DNA from: an uncultured Oscillospiraceae bacterium
Lineage (GTDB): Bacteria; Bacillota; Clostridia; Oscillospirales; Oscillospiraceae
Direction of reading: 5' to 3'
DNA length: 64,000 bases
Assembly: GCA_934591705.1 (NCBI GenBank)
Contig: CAKTPM010000004.1
Coordinates: forward strand, 35,065 to 99,064
The position numbers and the translations under genes were made by a program. This document shows, in pieces, positions 25,529 through 33,968 of the stretch (the first letter of the stretch is position 1; each line of letters begins with the position of its first letter). The notes beneath the pieces were generated by a model. The model was not told where the DNA came from, made no database searches, and was given only the letters and a program-made list of their open reading frames with translations.

Positions 25529-25653
25529 AATAGTTGAGAATAGCTTGTGGGGAAATTTTTTTCACCGCCGGTTATGGTTTCCTCAGAGGGGTGCGGCAGC
25601 ATCCCGGAAATTCTTCCCGCGAAAAAACGGGAAAAGGAAAAAGGAGAGAAAAT

Positions 25654-27087
25654 ATGGAAGAAAGAAAAGGATTTGGAAGCAATTTTGGCTTCCTGATGGC
25701 CGCTGTGGGCAGTGCAGTGGGCCTGGGCAACATCTGGGGCTTCCCCAATAAGATGGGCGCCATGGGCGGCTTCACCTTCCTCATCATCTATCTGATCCTG
25801 GCGGCTGTCTGCGGCTACATCGTGATGCTGGGCGAGCTGTCCATCGGCCGTAAGACCGGTGCCGGCGCCGTGAAGGCCTACCACCTCATTTCCAAGAAGT
25901 TCAAGTGGATCGGCTGGCTGGGCATTGCCTCCGCCTTCCTCATCATGAGCTTCTACTGCGCGCTGGGCGGCTACTGCCTGAAGTATGTGGTTCTGAACAT
26001 TGGCAACCTCTTCCATGCCGGCTTCGGCTCCAACGGTCTCAGCGGCGGCGATGTGTTCAGCACCTTCCTGACCAGCCCTGTGGAGGGCGTCATCTACGGC
26101 CTCATCTTCGTGGCCCTGACCATGGTCATCGTCATGGGCGGCGTCGGCGGCGGTATCGAAAAGGTCTGCTCCGTGGGTATGCCTGCTCTGTTCGTGATGC
26201 TGGTGATCTGCATCATCCGCGCCAACACCCTGCCCGGCGCCATCAACGGCCTGCGCTACATGTTCGTTCCCGGCTGGGCGGTGGCCAACGGTGTCATCCC
26301 CGAGGCCCCCAGTGTATTTGAAGTGATCTCCACCGCCGGCGGCCAGATGTTCTTCTCTCTGTCCATCGGCATGGGCGCTATGATCACCTACGGCTCCTAC
26401 CTCCAGAAGAAGGAGAACCTCTCCAAGAACGCCCTGATGATCGTTATCATGGATACCCTCATCGCTCTTTGCGCCGGCCTGTGCGTGATCCCCGCCCGCT
26501 TCGCCCTGGATCCCGAGGGCCCCTTGGGCGGCCCCAAGCTGCTGTTCATCACCATGCAGAATGTGTTTGACAGCATGAGCTCCGCCGGCCCCATCTTCGG
26601 CATCATCTTCTACCTGCTGGTGGTGTTCGCCGCCATTTCCTCCTCCATCTCCCTGCTGGAGGTGGTGGTGGCCCACTTCGTGGATAAGGCCCGTGACGCC
26701 GGTAAGGGCGACCACCGTAAGAAGTACTCCCTGGTGGCTTCCCTGGCCATCGCCGTGCTGTGCGCCCTGGTGTGCGTGGACGGCCTGGGCTCCAACGGCA
26801 TCGCTCCCTGGGAGCTGCTGGGCCTGTCCTCCTACGCGGGCTGGAGTGACTGCTGGCTGGACTTCTTCGACATGCTCTCCGAGGGCGTGATGATGCCTCT
26901 GGGCGGCCTGCTGATGATCCTCATGCTGGGCTACGAGCTCAAGGAGGATCTTATCAAGGAGGAGTGCGAGATCACGCCGGGCTACCAGTACAAGATCGGC
27001 GGCTTCGTGAAGGCCTGCGTCAAGGTCATCACCCCGCTGTGCATGCTGCTGATCCTCTACGGCCAGATCAAGACCTTCTTCGGCTGA
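25654..27087 (+). CDS. Neurotransmitter:sodium symporter family transporter
   Basis: LeuT-fold Na+-coupled transporter, 477 residues from the ATG at 25654 (AAGGAGAG upstream). N-terminal GFLMAAVGSAVGLGNIWGFP is the unwound TM1 substrate/Na+ site of this family, and SIGRKTG follows TM2. About twelve hydrophobic segments are present. Bacterial members carry amino acids such as tryptophan, tyrosine, leucine or methionine; substrate unknown here. Monocistronic. Confidence 0.93.
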   Translation: MEERKGFGSNFGFLMAAVGSAVGLGNIWGFPNKMGAMGGFTFLIIYLILAAVCGYIVMLGELSIGRKTGAGAVKAYHLISKKFKWIGWLGIASAFLIMSFYCALGGYCLKYVVLNIGNLFHAGFGSNGLSGGDVFSTFLTSPVEGVIYGLIFVALTMVIVMGGVGGGIEKVCSVGMPALFVMLVICIIRANTLPGAINGLRYMFVPGWAVANGVIPEAPSVFEVISTAGGQMFFSLSIGMGAMITYGSYLQKKENLSKNALMIVIMDTLIALCAGLCVIPARFALDPEGPLGGPKLLFITMQNVFDSMSSAGPIFGIIFYLLVVFAAISSSISLLEVVVAHFVDKARDAGKGDHRKKYSLVASLAIAVLCALVCVDGLGSNGIAPWELLGLSSYAGWSDCWLDFFDMLSEGVMMPLGGLLMILMLGYELKEDLIKEECEITPGYQYKIGGFVKACVKVITPLCMLLILYGQIKTFFG

Positions 27088-27120
27088 GAATAGGCGGCAA
27101 GAAACTGTTACATCATAAAA

Positions 27121-27160
27121 AGAGAATTCCCAAGGTGCCCGGCACCTTGGGAATTCTTTT
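27121..27160. terminator. Bidirectional terminator between the NSS gene and trxB
   Basis: GAATTCCCAAGGTGCC/GGCACCTTGGGAATTC, a 16-bp inverted repeat with TTTT on one side and AAAAAGA on the other. Confidence 0.9.
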
Positions 27161-27194
27161 GCGCTTTTTCGTTTCTTTTTTGCAGGTATCTCGC

Positions 27195-28112
27195 TTACAG
27201 CCCGTCGATATAGCGGCAGGCGGCCAGGGCCGCCACAGCGCCGTCCGCCACGGCGGTGGTGAGCTGGCGGGTGGTCTTGCTGCGGCAGTCGCCGGCCACG
27301 AACACACCCGGCGTGTCGGTGCAGCAGTACTCGTCTGTGTCAAAGTAGCCGTAGGAGTTGAGCTTGGTGAGCTCGGCAAAGGCCTCGTTTTCCGGGATGA
27401 GGCCGATGGCGATGAAAAGGCCGTCGCAGTCCACATGGCCGGTCTCGCCGGTGGCGGTGTTGAGCGTATCGATGCCCCGGAGAGCGCCGTTTTCCACGGT
27501 GTAGCCGGTGAGCTTCATGTTGGTGTGCTTTTCCACATTGTCTTTGGCAAAGAGGATGTCCTGGAGCTTCTTTTCTCCCGTGAAGGTGGGCAGATCCTGA
27601 AGCATGATGACCTTTTTGCACTTGCCCGCCAGCAGAATGGCCTCCTGCAGGGCGGAGTTGCCGCCGCCGGCCACGGCCACCGTCTGGCCGGAATAGAAGT
27701 CACCGTCGCACACGGCGCAGAAGCTGATGCCCTCGCCCACCAGCTCGTTCTCGCCGGGGAGCCCCAGCATCCTGTGCTTGACGCCGGTGGCCAGCACCAC
27801 GGCGCGGCCCTCAAAGGTGCTGCCCTCCTGGGTGATGACCAGGCGCCTGTCGCCCTCCGGCACCACCTTGATGACCCGCTCCAGCTCCACCTCGGCCCCT
27901 TGGGCCATGATCTGCGCAAAGAAGCGGTCGGCAAATTCGTTGCCGGACATTTGCAGGGTGCCGGGATAGTTCTCCACCTTGGGGGAATAGGTGATCTGGC
28001 CGCCGAAGCCGTGCTTTTCCAGCACCAGCACGCTCTTGCCGTTGCGCAGGCCATAGAGGGCCGCGGTCATGCCGGCGGGGCCGCCGCCGACTACGATGAT
28101 GTCATACAGCAT
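27195..28112 (-). CDS. trxB: Thioredoxin reductase family flavoprotein
   Basis: 305 residues. FAD-binding GGGPAGMTAALYG at the N-terminus, redox-active CAVC (in FCAVCDGDFY; usually CATC), NAD(P)-binding AGGGNSALQEA, and C-terminal GVFVAGDCR. It follows nrdD-redoxin after 64 bases with no terminator, so it is probably co-transcribed and may reduce the redoxin domain of that protein. The pyridine nucleotide preference cannot be settled: the usual NADPH-binding HRRDxxR stretch is not evident, and the region reads MLQDLPTFTGEKKLQD. Confidence 0.92.
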   Translation of the reverse strand: MLYDIIVVGGGPAGMTAALYGLRNGKSVLVLEKHGFGGQITYSPKVENYPGTLQMSGNEFADRFFAQIMAQGAEVELERVIKVVPEGDRRLVITQEGSTFEGRAVVLATGVKHRMLGLPGENELVGEGISFCAVCDGDFYSGQTVAVAGGGNSALQEAILLAGKCKKVIMLQDLPTFTGEKKLQDILFAKDNVEKHTNMKLTGYTVENGALRGIDTLNTATGETGHVDCDGLFIAIGLIPENEAFAELTKLNSYGYFDTDEYCCTDTPGVFVAGDCRSKTTRQLTTAVADGAVAALAACRYIDGL

Positions 28113-28176
28113 GTTTTTCTCTCCTTATAGTGCTTCGGGGGTGCCGGCGGCACCCCCGAGATCAGAATGGTTCAGC

Positions 28177-30564
28177 TTAGCTCTTCAGGGACATGAGATA
28201 GCCCTTGATGTCGGAGACGCCCTTGAACTTCAGGAAGTCCTCCCCCTGGGGCAGCACCAGCGTAGGGGCCTGCTTCACGCCGTAGTGGTTGGTGAGCTCC
28301 AGGTTCTCGGTGGCCACCAGCTTGGTGTAGCCGATGCCGGCCTTGTCCAGAAGGGCCATGGCCAGCTTGCAGTTGGGGCAGGTTTGGCTCACGAACAGCA
28401 GCGCGCCGGAGATATCCTCCCGGGCCGCGGCCACCGGGGCCTCACAGGCGGCCTGCTCCGCAGCGGCCTCCGCGGGCTGGCTGTGGCGCAGGTGGGAGCT
28501 GCCGATGTCATAGACCCGGCGGTCCTTGAACTCCTGGGCCTTACCGTCGTTCCAGTTCTGCACCGGGCGGTAGTAGCCGGTGATGCGGCTGTAGACCTCG
28601 GTCTTGGAGCCGCAGTGGGGGCAGGTGTACTGCTCGCCGGCCAGGTAGCCGTGATCCCGGCACACGCTGTAGGTGGGGCTGATGGTGTAGTAGGGGAGCT
28701 TGTAGTTCTCGGCGATCTTCCGCACCAGGGCGGCGGCGGCCTGCCAGTCGGGGAGCTTTTCACCCAGGAAGGCGTGGAACACCGTGCCGGAGGTGTAGAG
28801 CGTCTGCAGCTCATCCTGCACATCCAGGGCGGAGAAGATGTCCTCCGTGTAGCCCACGGGCAGGTGGCTGGAGTTGGTGTAGTAGGGGGTGCCGTTCTCG
28901 TTGGCGGTGATGATGTCGGGATACTGCTCCTTGTCGTGCTTGGCGAAGCGGTAGGTGGTGGACTCCGCCGGGGTGGCCTCCAGGTTGTAGAGGTCGCCGT
29001 ACTGCTCCTGGTAGTCGCTGAGGCGCTCGCGCATGTGGTTGAGCACATCCTTGGCGAACTGCTGGGTCTCGGGATGGGTCAGGTCCTTGCGCAGCCACTT
29101 GGCGTTGAGACCCACCTCGTTCATGCCGATGAGGCCGATGGTGGAGAAGTGGTTGTCGAAGGTGCCCAGGTACCGCTTGGTGTAGGGGTAGAGGCCGGCA
29201 TCCAGCAGCTTGGTGATAACGGTGCGCTTGATCTTCAGGCTCCGGGCGGCGATGTCCATGAGCTTGTCCAGCTTGGCGTAGAAGTCCGCCTCGCTCTGGG
29301 CCTCATAGGCGATGTGGGGCAGGTTGATGGTCACCACGCCCACGGAGCCGGTGGACTCGCCGCTGCCGAAGAAGCCGCCGGACTTTTTCCGCAGCTCCCG
29401 CAGGTCCAGCCGCAGGCGGCAGCACATGGAGCGCACATCCGAGGGCTCCATATCGGAGTTGATGTAGTTGGAGAAGTAGGGGGTGCCGTACTTGGCGGTC
29501 ATCTCGAAGAGGAGCTTGTTGTTCTCGGTTTCCGACCAGTCGAAGTCCCGGGTAATGGAGTAGGTGGGGATGGGATACTGGAAGCCCCGGCCATTGGCGT
29601 CGCCCTCGATCATGATGTCGATGAAGGCCTTGTTGACCATATCCATTTCCTTCTGGCAGTCACCGTAGGTGAAGTCCAGCTCCTTACCGCCCACGATGGC
29701 GGGCAGGTTCTTGAGGTCGTTGGGCACCGTCCAGTCCAGGGTGATGTTGCTGAAGGGGGCCTGGGTACCCCAGCGGGAGGGGGTGTTCACGCCGTAGACG
29801 AAGGACTGCACGCACTGCTTGACCTCCTTCTGGGAGAGGTTATCGACTCTGACGAAGGGGGCGAGATAGGTGTCGAAGGAGGAGAAGGCCTGGGCGCCGG
29901 CCCACTCGTTCTGCATGATGCCCAGGAAGTTCACCATCTGGTTGCACAGGGTGCTCAGGTGGCTGGCCGGGGAGGAGGTGATCTTTCCCACCACGCCGCC
30001 TAAGCCCTCCTTGATGAGCTGCTTTAAGCTCCAGCCGGCGCAGTAGCCGGTGAGCATGGAGAGGTCGTGGATGTGGATGAGGGCGTTGCGGTGGGCGTCG
30101 GCGATCTCCTTATCGTAGACCTCGCTGAGCCAGTAGTTGGCGGTGATGGCGCCGGAGTTGGAGAGAATGAGGCCGCCCACGGAGTAGGTGACGGTGGAGT
30201 TCTCCTTCACCCGCCAGTCGTTGATCTTCAGATAGTTGTCCACCAGGTCCTTGTAGTTGAGCATGGTGGAGCCGATGTTGCGGACCTTCTCCCGCTGCTT
30301 GCGGTAGAGGATGTAGGCCTTGGCCACATCTGCGTAGCCCGCCTCGGAGAGCACCTTTTCCACGCTGTCCTGGATGTCCTCCACGGCCACGAGGCCGTCC
30401 TGGATCTTGCCCTCAAAGTCGGCGGTGGTGCGCAGGGCCAGCATGTCCATGACGCTGGGGTGGGACTGCTTGCCCATGGCCTCAAAGGCCTTGGCGATGG
30501 CGGCGCTGATCTTGTTGATGTTGAATTCCGCAACGGATCCGTCGCGCTTGGTGACCTGATACAT
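28177..30564 (-). CDS. nrdD: Anaerobic ribonucleoside-triphosphate reductase fused to a C-terminal redoxin domain
   Basis: Class III enzyme, 795 residues from the ATG at 30564. An N-terminal ATP-cone (VTKRDGSVAEFNINKISAAI) is followed by the glycyl-radical barrel. The active-site Cys is in GYCAGWSL, with another in RSMCCRLRLD. Zinc-site Cys include CPHC, and the radical Gly is about residue 663 in SRITGYYRPV. An Ala/Glu-rich linker (about 690-720) then joins a 74-residue thioredoxin/glutaredoxin-like domain with CPNC (729-732) and the cis-Pro segment QAPTLVL. The fusion suggests the redoxin, not formate, supplies electrons; this is an inference. Confidence 0.93.
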   Translation of the reverse strand: MYQVTKRDGSVAEFNINKISAAIAKAFEAMGKQSHPSVMDMLALRTTADFEGKIQDGLVAVEDIQDSVEKVLSEAGYADVAKAYILYRKQREKVRNIGSTMLNYKDLVDNYLKINDWRVKENSTVTYSVGGLILSNSGAITANYWLSEVYDKEIADAHRNALIHIHDLSMLTGYCAGWSLKQLIKEGLGGVVGKITSSPASHLSTLCNQMVNFLGIMQNEWAGAQAFSSFDTYLAPFVRVDNLSQKEVKQCVQSFVYGVNTPSRWGTQAPFSNITLDWTVPNDLKNLPAIVGGKELDFTYGDCQKEMDMVNKAFIDIMIEGDANGRGFQYPIPTYSITRDFDWSETENNKLLFEMTAKYGTPYFSNYINSDMEPSDVRSMCCRLRLDLRELRKKSGGFFGSGESTGSVGVVTINLPHIAYEAQSEADFYAKLDKLMDIAARSLKIKRTVITKLLDAGLYPYTKRYLGTFDNHFSTIGLIGMNEVGLNAKWLRKDLTHPETQQFAKDVLNHMRERLSDYQEQYGDLYNLEATPAESTTYRFAKHDKEQYPDIITANENGTPYYTNSSHLPVGYTEDIFSALDVQDELQTLYTSGTVFHAFLGEKLPDWQAAAALVRKIAENYKLPYYTISPTYSVCRDHGYLAGEQYTCPHCGSKTEVYSRITGYYRPVQNWNDGKAQEFKDRRVYDIGSSHLRHSQPAEAAAEQAACEAPVAAAREDISGALLFVSQTCPNCKLAMALLDKAGIGYTKLVATENLELTNHYGVKQAPTLVLPQGEDFLKFKGVSDIKGYLMSLKS

Positions 30565-30653
30565 GGTTCTCCTCCTATTTGTATAAACTCTTCGGTTTTT
30601 TTCTCTCTTTTCAAAAAACGCCCCTCCGCCAGGGCGGCTATCGTACGCTTCCC

Positions 30654-30682
30654 ATAGTAGCACAAAGGGGCATACCCGTCAA
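30654..30682 (-). promoter_or_regulatory. Promoter of nrdD-trxB
   Basis: Minus strand TTGACG (30677-30682), 17-base spacer, TACTAT (30654-30659), roughly 90 bases ahead of the start codon. Confidence 0.75.
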
Positions 30683-30733
30683 TATATTGGGAAGAATCTT
30701 TCTAAAATTGTGATATGCCACAATATATTGTGG
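30680..30733. promoter_or_regulatory. Two NrdR boxes upstream of nrdD
   Basis: CAATATATTG at 30680-30689 overlaps the -35 box, and CCACAATATATTGTGG at 30718-30733 lies upstream. Their centres are 41 bp apart, about four helical turns. Both match the NrdR pattern (ACAC-WATATATW-GTGT); NrdR normally binds paired boxes on the same face of DNA. Confidence 0.85.
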
Positions 30734-30750
30734 CGGAACTGGGCGATTTG

Positions 30751-31437
30751 TCAAACGCCCCGCAGGGCCACGGACCCCACATAGGGCCTCACCAGATCCG
30801 CCCAGCGGCGGAGCTCCTCCTCCGTGGGGGCGTGGAGCCCCGAGGTCATAACGCTGTCACGGTCGGCAAAGCACTGGAGAAAATACTTCGGCGCGCCGGC
30901 GATCCAGGGGCCGATGGCCCGGAAGGAGGCCTCGTCGTGGAGCTCGGCCACCACGGTGGTGCGCAGCTCATAGTCGATGCCGCCCTCACGCAGAAGGGTC
31001 ATGGAGCGCCCGATCACGGCGGTGTCAAAGCCCGGTACGCCCACGGTGGCGGCGTATTTTTCGGGGCTGTTTTTGATGTCCATGGCCACATAGTCCGCCA
31101 GCCCCTCCCGGAGCACGGCCTCCAGCGCTGCCGGATGGGTGCCGTTGGTATCCAGCTTCACCGGGTAGCCCAGGGCCCGGACGCGCCGCAGCAGGGCCGG
31201 CAGGTCCGGCCGCAGCAGGGGCTCGCCGCCGGTGAAGGCCACGCCCTCCAGGATGCCTTGGCGCTTTTTCAAAAAGGCCAGGAGCTCTTCTTCCCCCATC
31301 AGCGCCGGGGCGGCGCCGATGAGCTCAGCGTTGTGGCAAAAGGGGCAGCGCAGATCGCAGCCGCCCAAAAATACCGTGCAGGCCACATGGCCGGGATAGT
31401 CCAAAAGAGTCAGTTTTTGCAGTCCTTGAATGTCCAT
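30751..31437 (-). CDS. nrdG: Anaerobic ribonucleotide reductase activating protein
   Basis: Radical-SAM activase that installs the glycyl radical in NrdD. 228 residues. Cluster motif CDLRCPFC, then FTGGEPLL and KLDTNG, as in the NrdG/PflA group. Assigned to NrdG because of the nearby nrdD. Third gene of the TPR-DUF4037-nrdG unit, 9 bases after the DUF4037 stop, and separated from nrdD by the nrdD promoter. Confidence 0.92.
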   Translation of the reverse strand: MDIQGLQKLTLLDYPGHVACTVFLGGCDLRCPFCHNAELIGAAPALMGEEELLAFLKKRQGILEGVAFTGGEPLLRPDLPALLRRVRALGYPVKLDTNGTHPAALEAVLREGLADYVAMDIKNSPEKYAATVGVPGFDTAVIGRSMTLLREGGIDYELRTTVVAELHDEASFRAIGPWIAGAPKYFLQCFADRDSVMTSGLHAPTEEELRRWADLVRPYVGSVALRGV

Positions 31438-31446
31438 ATGCGCTCC

Positions 31447-32388
31447 TTATATCGCCGCTAAAATGTGCAGGTTGCGGATGTCGCCGTCCCGGATGCCGTC
31501 ATTGACGCTGTAGGCGTGCTTTTCCAGATCCCCGCAGGTGGCCCGGGTCAGCTCCCGGGCCATGAGCTCGTCAATGACAAGGCCGGCGATGGCCTCCATG
31601 GCATCGTATTTCTGCTCCGCCAGCGGGCCCTCGCTGCCGGTGGTCAAAAGCATCTCCAAGGTGCCGGCCAGCTCCCCTAAGACGGGCAGCGCCGCCAGGG
31701 CCCGGAAGGCCCATTTATAGTAGGGCATGTAGGCCCCGTTCAGCAGAAACACCGCCGCCATGGCCGCCCGGCAGAACTCGCCCGCCGCCAGCTGCGCCGC
31801 GCCGGTCTCCCCGTGGCGCAGGCACCGGGTATAGTTATACTGCCCGCTCTGGGCCATCAGCAAAAGCTGCCCCGCCAGGCGCTTGCGGCGGATGTCCTCC
31901 GGCATCCGGGCCAGGCGCTGCCGGATGGCGGTGAGCTCCCCCAGATCGTCCCGGAACACGGCGCCGTTGGTGGCCTCCAAGAGGGACTGGGTGGGCACAG
32001 TGAGCCATTGGGCCACCGTCAGCACCCCGTCGGGGGCCCCTACCTTTTGGGTGAAGAATTCCGCCGTGCGCATCACGCCCCGGCGATTGCCGCCCACCGG
32101 GGAGAGGGGGGCGCGGGTGAAGCCCTCAAAGGTCTTGGGCAGCTTGGCATAGAGCCGCTCCAAAAGAAAGGCGCTGCGGCGGTCGAGCACGGTCTCATCC
32201 GGCAAAAAGAGGCAAAAGCCCGGCCCAAAATCGTGATCCCGGGAGACCTCATCGTCCCAGCCGCAGCACTCCGAGCCGCTGCCGCACAGCCCTGCCGCCG
32301 CCAGCCCCTCCAGCTCCGGGAGCTGCTGGCGGATGGCGGGAGCCCCTACGGACTCATAATATTTCCGGGAAAGCTCAAGACCCTTCAT
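31447..32388 (-). CDS. DUF4037 nucleotidyltransferase-like protein
   Basis: 313 residues from the ATG at 32388 (AAGGAGG upstream). The N-terminal signature GSGSECCGWDDEVSRDHDFG resembles the Gly-Ser plus Asp-x-Asp metal site of the polymerase-beta nucleotidyltransferase fold. The rest is a helical domain with KRLAGQLLLMAQSGQYNYTR and a C-terminal HAYSVNDGIRDGDIRNL. Members are annotated only as DUF4037 and the substrate is unknown. It overlaps the TPR gene by 14 bases and lies directly before nrdG, so all three are one transcript. Confidence 0.85.
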   Translation of the reverse strand: MKGLELSRKYYESVGAPAIRQQLPELEGLAAAGLCGSGSECCGWDDEVSRDHDFGPGFCLFLPDETVLDRRSAFLLERLYAKLPKTFEGFTRAPLSPVGGNRRGVMRTAEFFTQKVGAPDGVLTVAQWLTVPTQSLLEATNGAVFRDDLGELTAIRQRLARMPEDIRRKRLAGQLLLMAQSGQYNYTRCLRHGETGAAQLAAGEFCRAAMAAVFLLNGAYMPYYKWAFRALAALPVLGELAGTLEMLLTTGSEGPLAEQKYDAMEAIAGLVIDELMARELTRATCGDLEKHAYSVNDGIRDGDIRNLHILAAI

Positions 32389-33205
32389 AGATCCTCCTTG
32401 CCTGCTCCCGCAGCGCCGCGGCAAAGGCAAACCAGCCGTAGTAGTCAAAGACCGGGGCACACTTTTCACATACAAAGGCAAAATAGCCGTTATGGGGCAC
32501 GCCGGGGGCCTCCAAAAGCGCCTGGGCCCGGGTGAGGTACTGCTCTATTTTCTTCTCGCCCTTTTCCATGCCGTGCTCGGCGGCCACGGCGTCGGCCATG
32601 TTCAGATAGGTGATGGCCTGCTCCGGCTGGCCCTGGGGCTGCCGGGCCATGATCTCCAGAGCTCTTTGAAAGCAGCGGTAGGCCTCCCCGCAGCGGCCCA
32701 GGGCCGTGAGGGCCAGGGCCATGTTGTTATAAAGTCCGCCTAAGCGTGCATCCTCCGGGGGGAGGTTTTCCTCATAGTTGGCCTGGGCCCGGGCAAAGAG
32801 GTCATAGGCCGCCTGCCAGCGGCCGAAGGCGCTTTGCACCGTGGCGGCATTGACCAGGGCCGTCCCGGCGGAGACGGTGTCGGGGCCTATCTCCTCCAAA
32901 AGGGCCAGGGCTGCGGCGGCGTGGGCCAGGGCATTTTCCTCATCGCCCACCTTGCGGTAGTGGCCCATGAGCTCATTGTGCAGGGAGAACTGCCCCCGGA
33001 CATCCCGGCCCGCCTCCGCCTCCCGCAGCCAGTAGGTGAGGTGGCGCCCGGCGGCTTCATAGTCCCGGCGGGAGAGGTGCTCCTCCAGCTTTTCCACAAT
33101 GCGGCCCATGGGCACCGGGCGCAGCTCCCCGGCGTCCTGGGGGGCGCACATGGGGCAGGCGGGCTCCACATAATCCTCGGGCATCAGGGGGTGGTGCAGA
33201 TCCAT
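32375..33205 (-). CDS. Tetratricopeptide-repeat protein with CxxC pairs
   Basis: 276 residues. About five TPR-like helix pairs from residue 45 to 240 (ENALAHAAAALALLEE, AYDLFARAQANYEENL, AYRCFQRALEIM). An N-terminal CPMC and a C-terminal CEKC could bind metal. No enzyme motif and no signal peptide, so probably a cytoplasmic scaffold. First gene of an operon with DUF4037 and nrdG, behind a perfect NrdR box. Function unknown; the overlap with DUF4037 suggests the two products act together. Confidence 0.82.
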   Translation of the reverse strand: MDLHHPLMPEDYVEPACPMCAPQDAGELRPVPMGRIVEKLEEHLSRRDYEAAGRHLTYWLREAEAGRDVRGQFSLHNELMGHYRKVGDEENALAHAAAALALLEEIGPDTVSAGTALVNAATVQSAFGRWQAAYDLFARAQANYEENLPPEDARLGGLYNNMALALTALGRCGEAYRCFQRALEIMARQPQGQPEQAITYLNMADAVAAEHGMEKGEKKIEQYLTRAQALLEAPGVPHNGYFAFVCEKCAPVFDYYGWFAFAAALREQARRIYEGS

Positions 33206-33240
33206 CTCGGCGGCCTCCTTTTCAGAAATAACTCAATAAT

Positions 33241-33258
33241 AACACAATATATTGTGTT
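33241..33258. promoter_or_regulatory. NrdR box of the TPR-DUF4037-nrdG operon
   Basis: AACACAATATATTGTGTT, an 18-bp perfect palindrome containing the full NrdR core ACACAATATATTGTGT. It begins 2 bases past the -10 box and covers the predicted transcript start. Confidence 0.88.
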
Positions 33259-33259
33259 T

Positions 33260-33288
33260 ACTATAAACCTACCCCACAAGATTTGCAA
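33260..33288 (-). promoter_or_regulatory. Promoter of the TPR-DUF4037-nrdG operon
   Basis: Minus strand TTGCAA (33283-33288), 17-base spacer, TATAGT (33260-33265). Confidence 0.75.
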
Positions 33289-33301
33289 GTGATATTTGCA
33301 A

Positions 33302-33345
33302 CAAGCGTTAAAAAATCACCCTTTCGGGTGATTTTTTAACGCTTG
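33302..33345 (-). terminator. Terminator after thrH
   Basis: AAGCGTTAAAAAATCACCC, loop TTTC, GGGTGATTTTTTAACGCTT: a 19-bp perfect stem with internal A/T runs. Confidence 0.88.
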
Positions 33346-33350
33346 GCGGC

Positions 33351-33956
33351 TTAAAGGGCGGCGCGGATGGCCCGGAGGAGATCGTCATAATCCTCGTAGG
33401 CGGGGAGGTGGGGGTAGTCCGCCTTGATTTTGTCCGTGCTCCGGAAGAGGAAGCCCGCCTTGCTGGCCTCGATCATCTCCAGGTCGTTGTAGCTGTCCCC
33501 GGCGGCGATGGTGTCGAACCCGCAGGACTGCAGGGCCCGGACGGTGGTGCGCTTGGAGTGGTCGCAGCGCATCTTCATGCCGCTGATAAAGCCGTCCTCA
33601 TCGATGATGAGGGTGTTGCAGTAAAGGGAGGGGTAGCCCAGCTTTTTCATCAGCGGCATGGCGAACTGATCGAAGGTGTCGCTGAGGATCACCACCTGGG
33701 TGTCCGTGCGCAGGTCGTCCAGAAACGCCTTGGCGCCGGGCAGGGGGTCGATCCTGTCGATGACGGCCTGTACATCCCGCAGACGCATCCCATGCTGCCG
33801 GAGGATGTCCATGCGCCAGTACATGAGCTTTTCATAGTCCGGCTCATCCCGGGTGGTGCGGCGCAGCTCAGGGATGCCGCTGACCTCCGCGAAGGCGATC
33901 CAGATCTCCGGCACCAGCACGCCCTCCATGTCCAGGCAAACGATATTCATACCCAT
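33351..33956 (-). CDS. thrH: ThrH: phosphoserine phosphatase / homoserine phosphotransferase
   Basis: HAD-superfamily protein, 201 residues. Motif I is CLDMEGVLVPE (DxEG rather than the usual DxDG, as in ThrH), motif II LSDTF, and motif IV GDSYNDLEMI. Pseudomonas ThrH can move phosphate from phosphoserine to homoserine. The gene follows thrC by 12 bases, and no thrB-type kinase is present in the cluster, so ThrH may supply O-phosphohomoserine here. An AGGAGG site supports the start at 33956. Confidence 0.88.
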   Translation of the reverse strand: MGMNIVCLDMEGVLVPEIWIAFAEVSGIPELRRTTRDEPDYEKLMYWRMDILRQHGMRLRDVQAVIDRIDPLPGAKAFLDDLRTDTQVVILSDTFDQFAMPLMKKLGYPSLYCNTLIIDEDGFISGMKMRCDHSKRTTVRALQSCGFDTIAAGDSYNDLEMIEASKAGFLFRSTDKIKADYPHLPAYEDYDDLLRAIRAAL

Positions 33957-33968
33957 AGCTTTTCCTCC

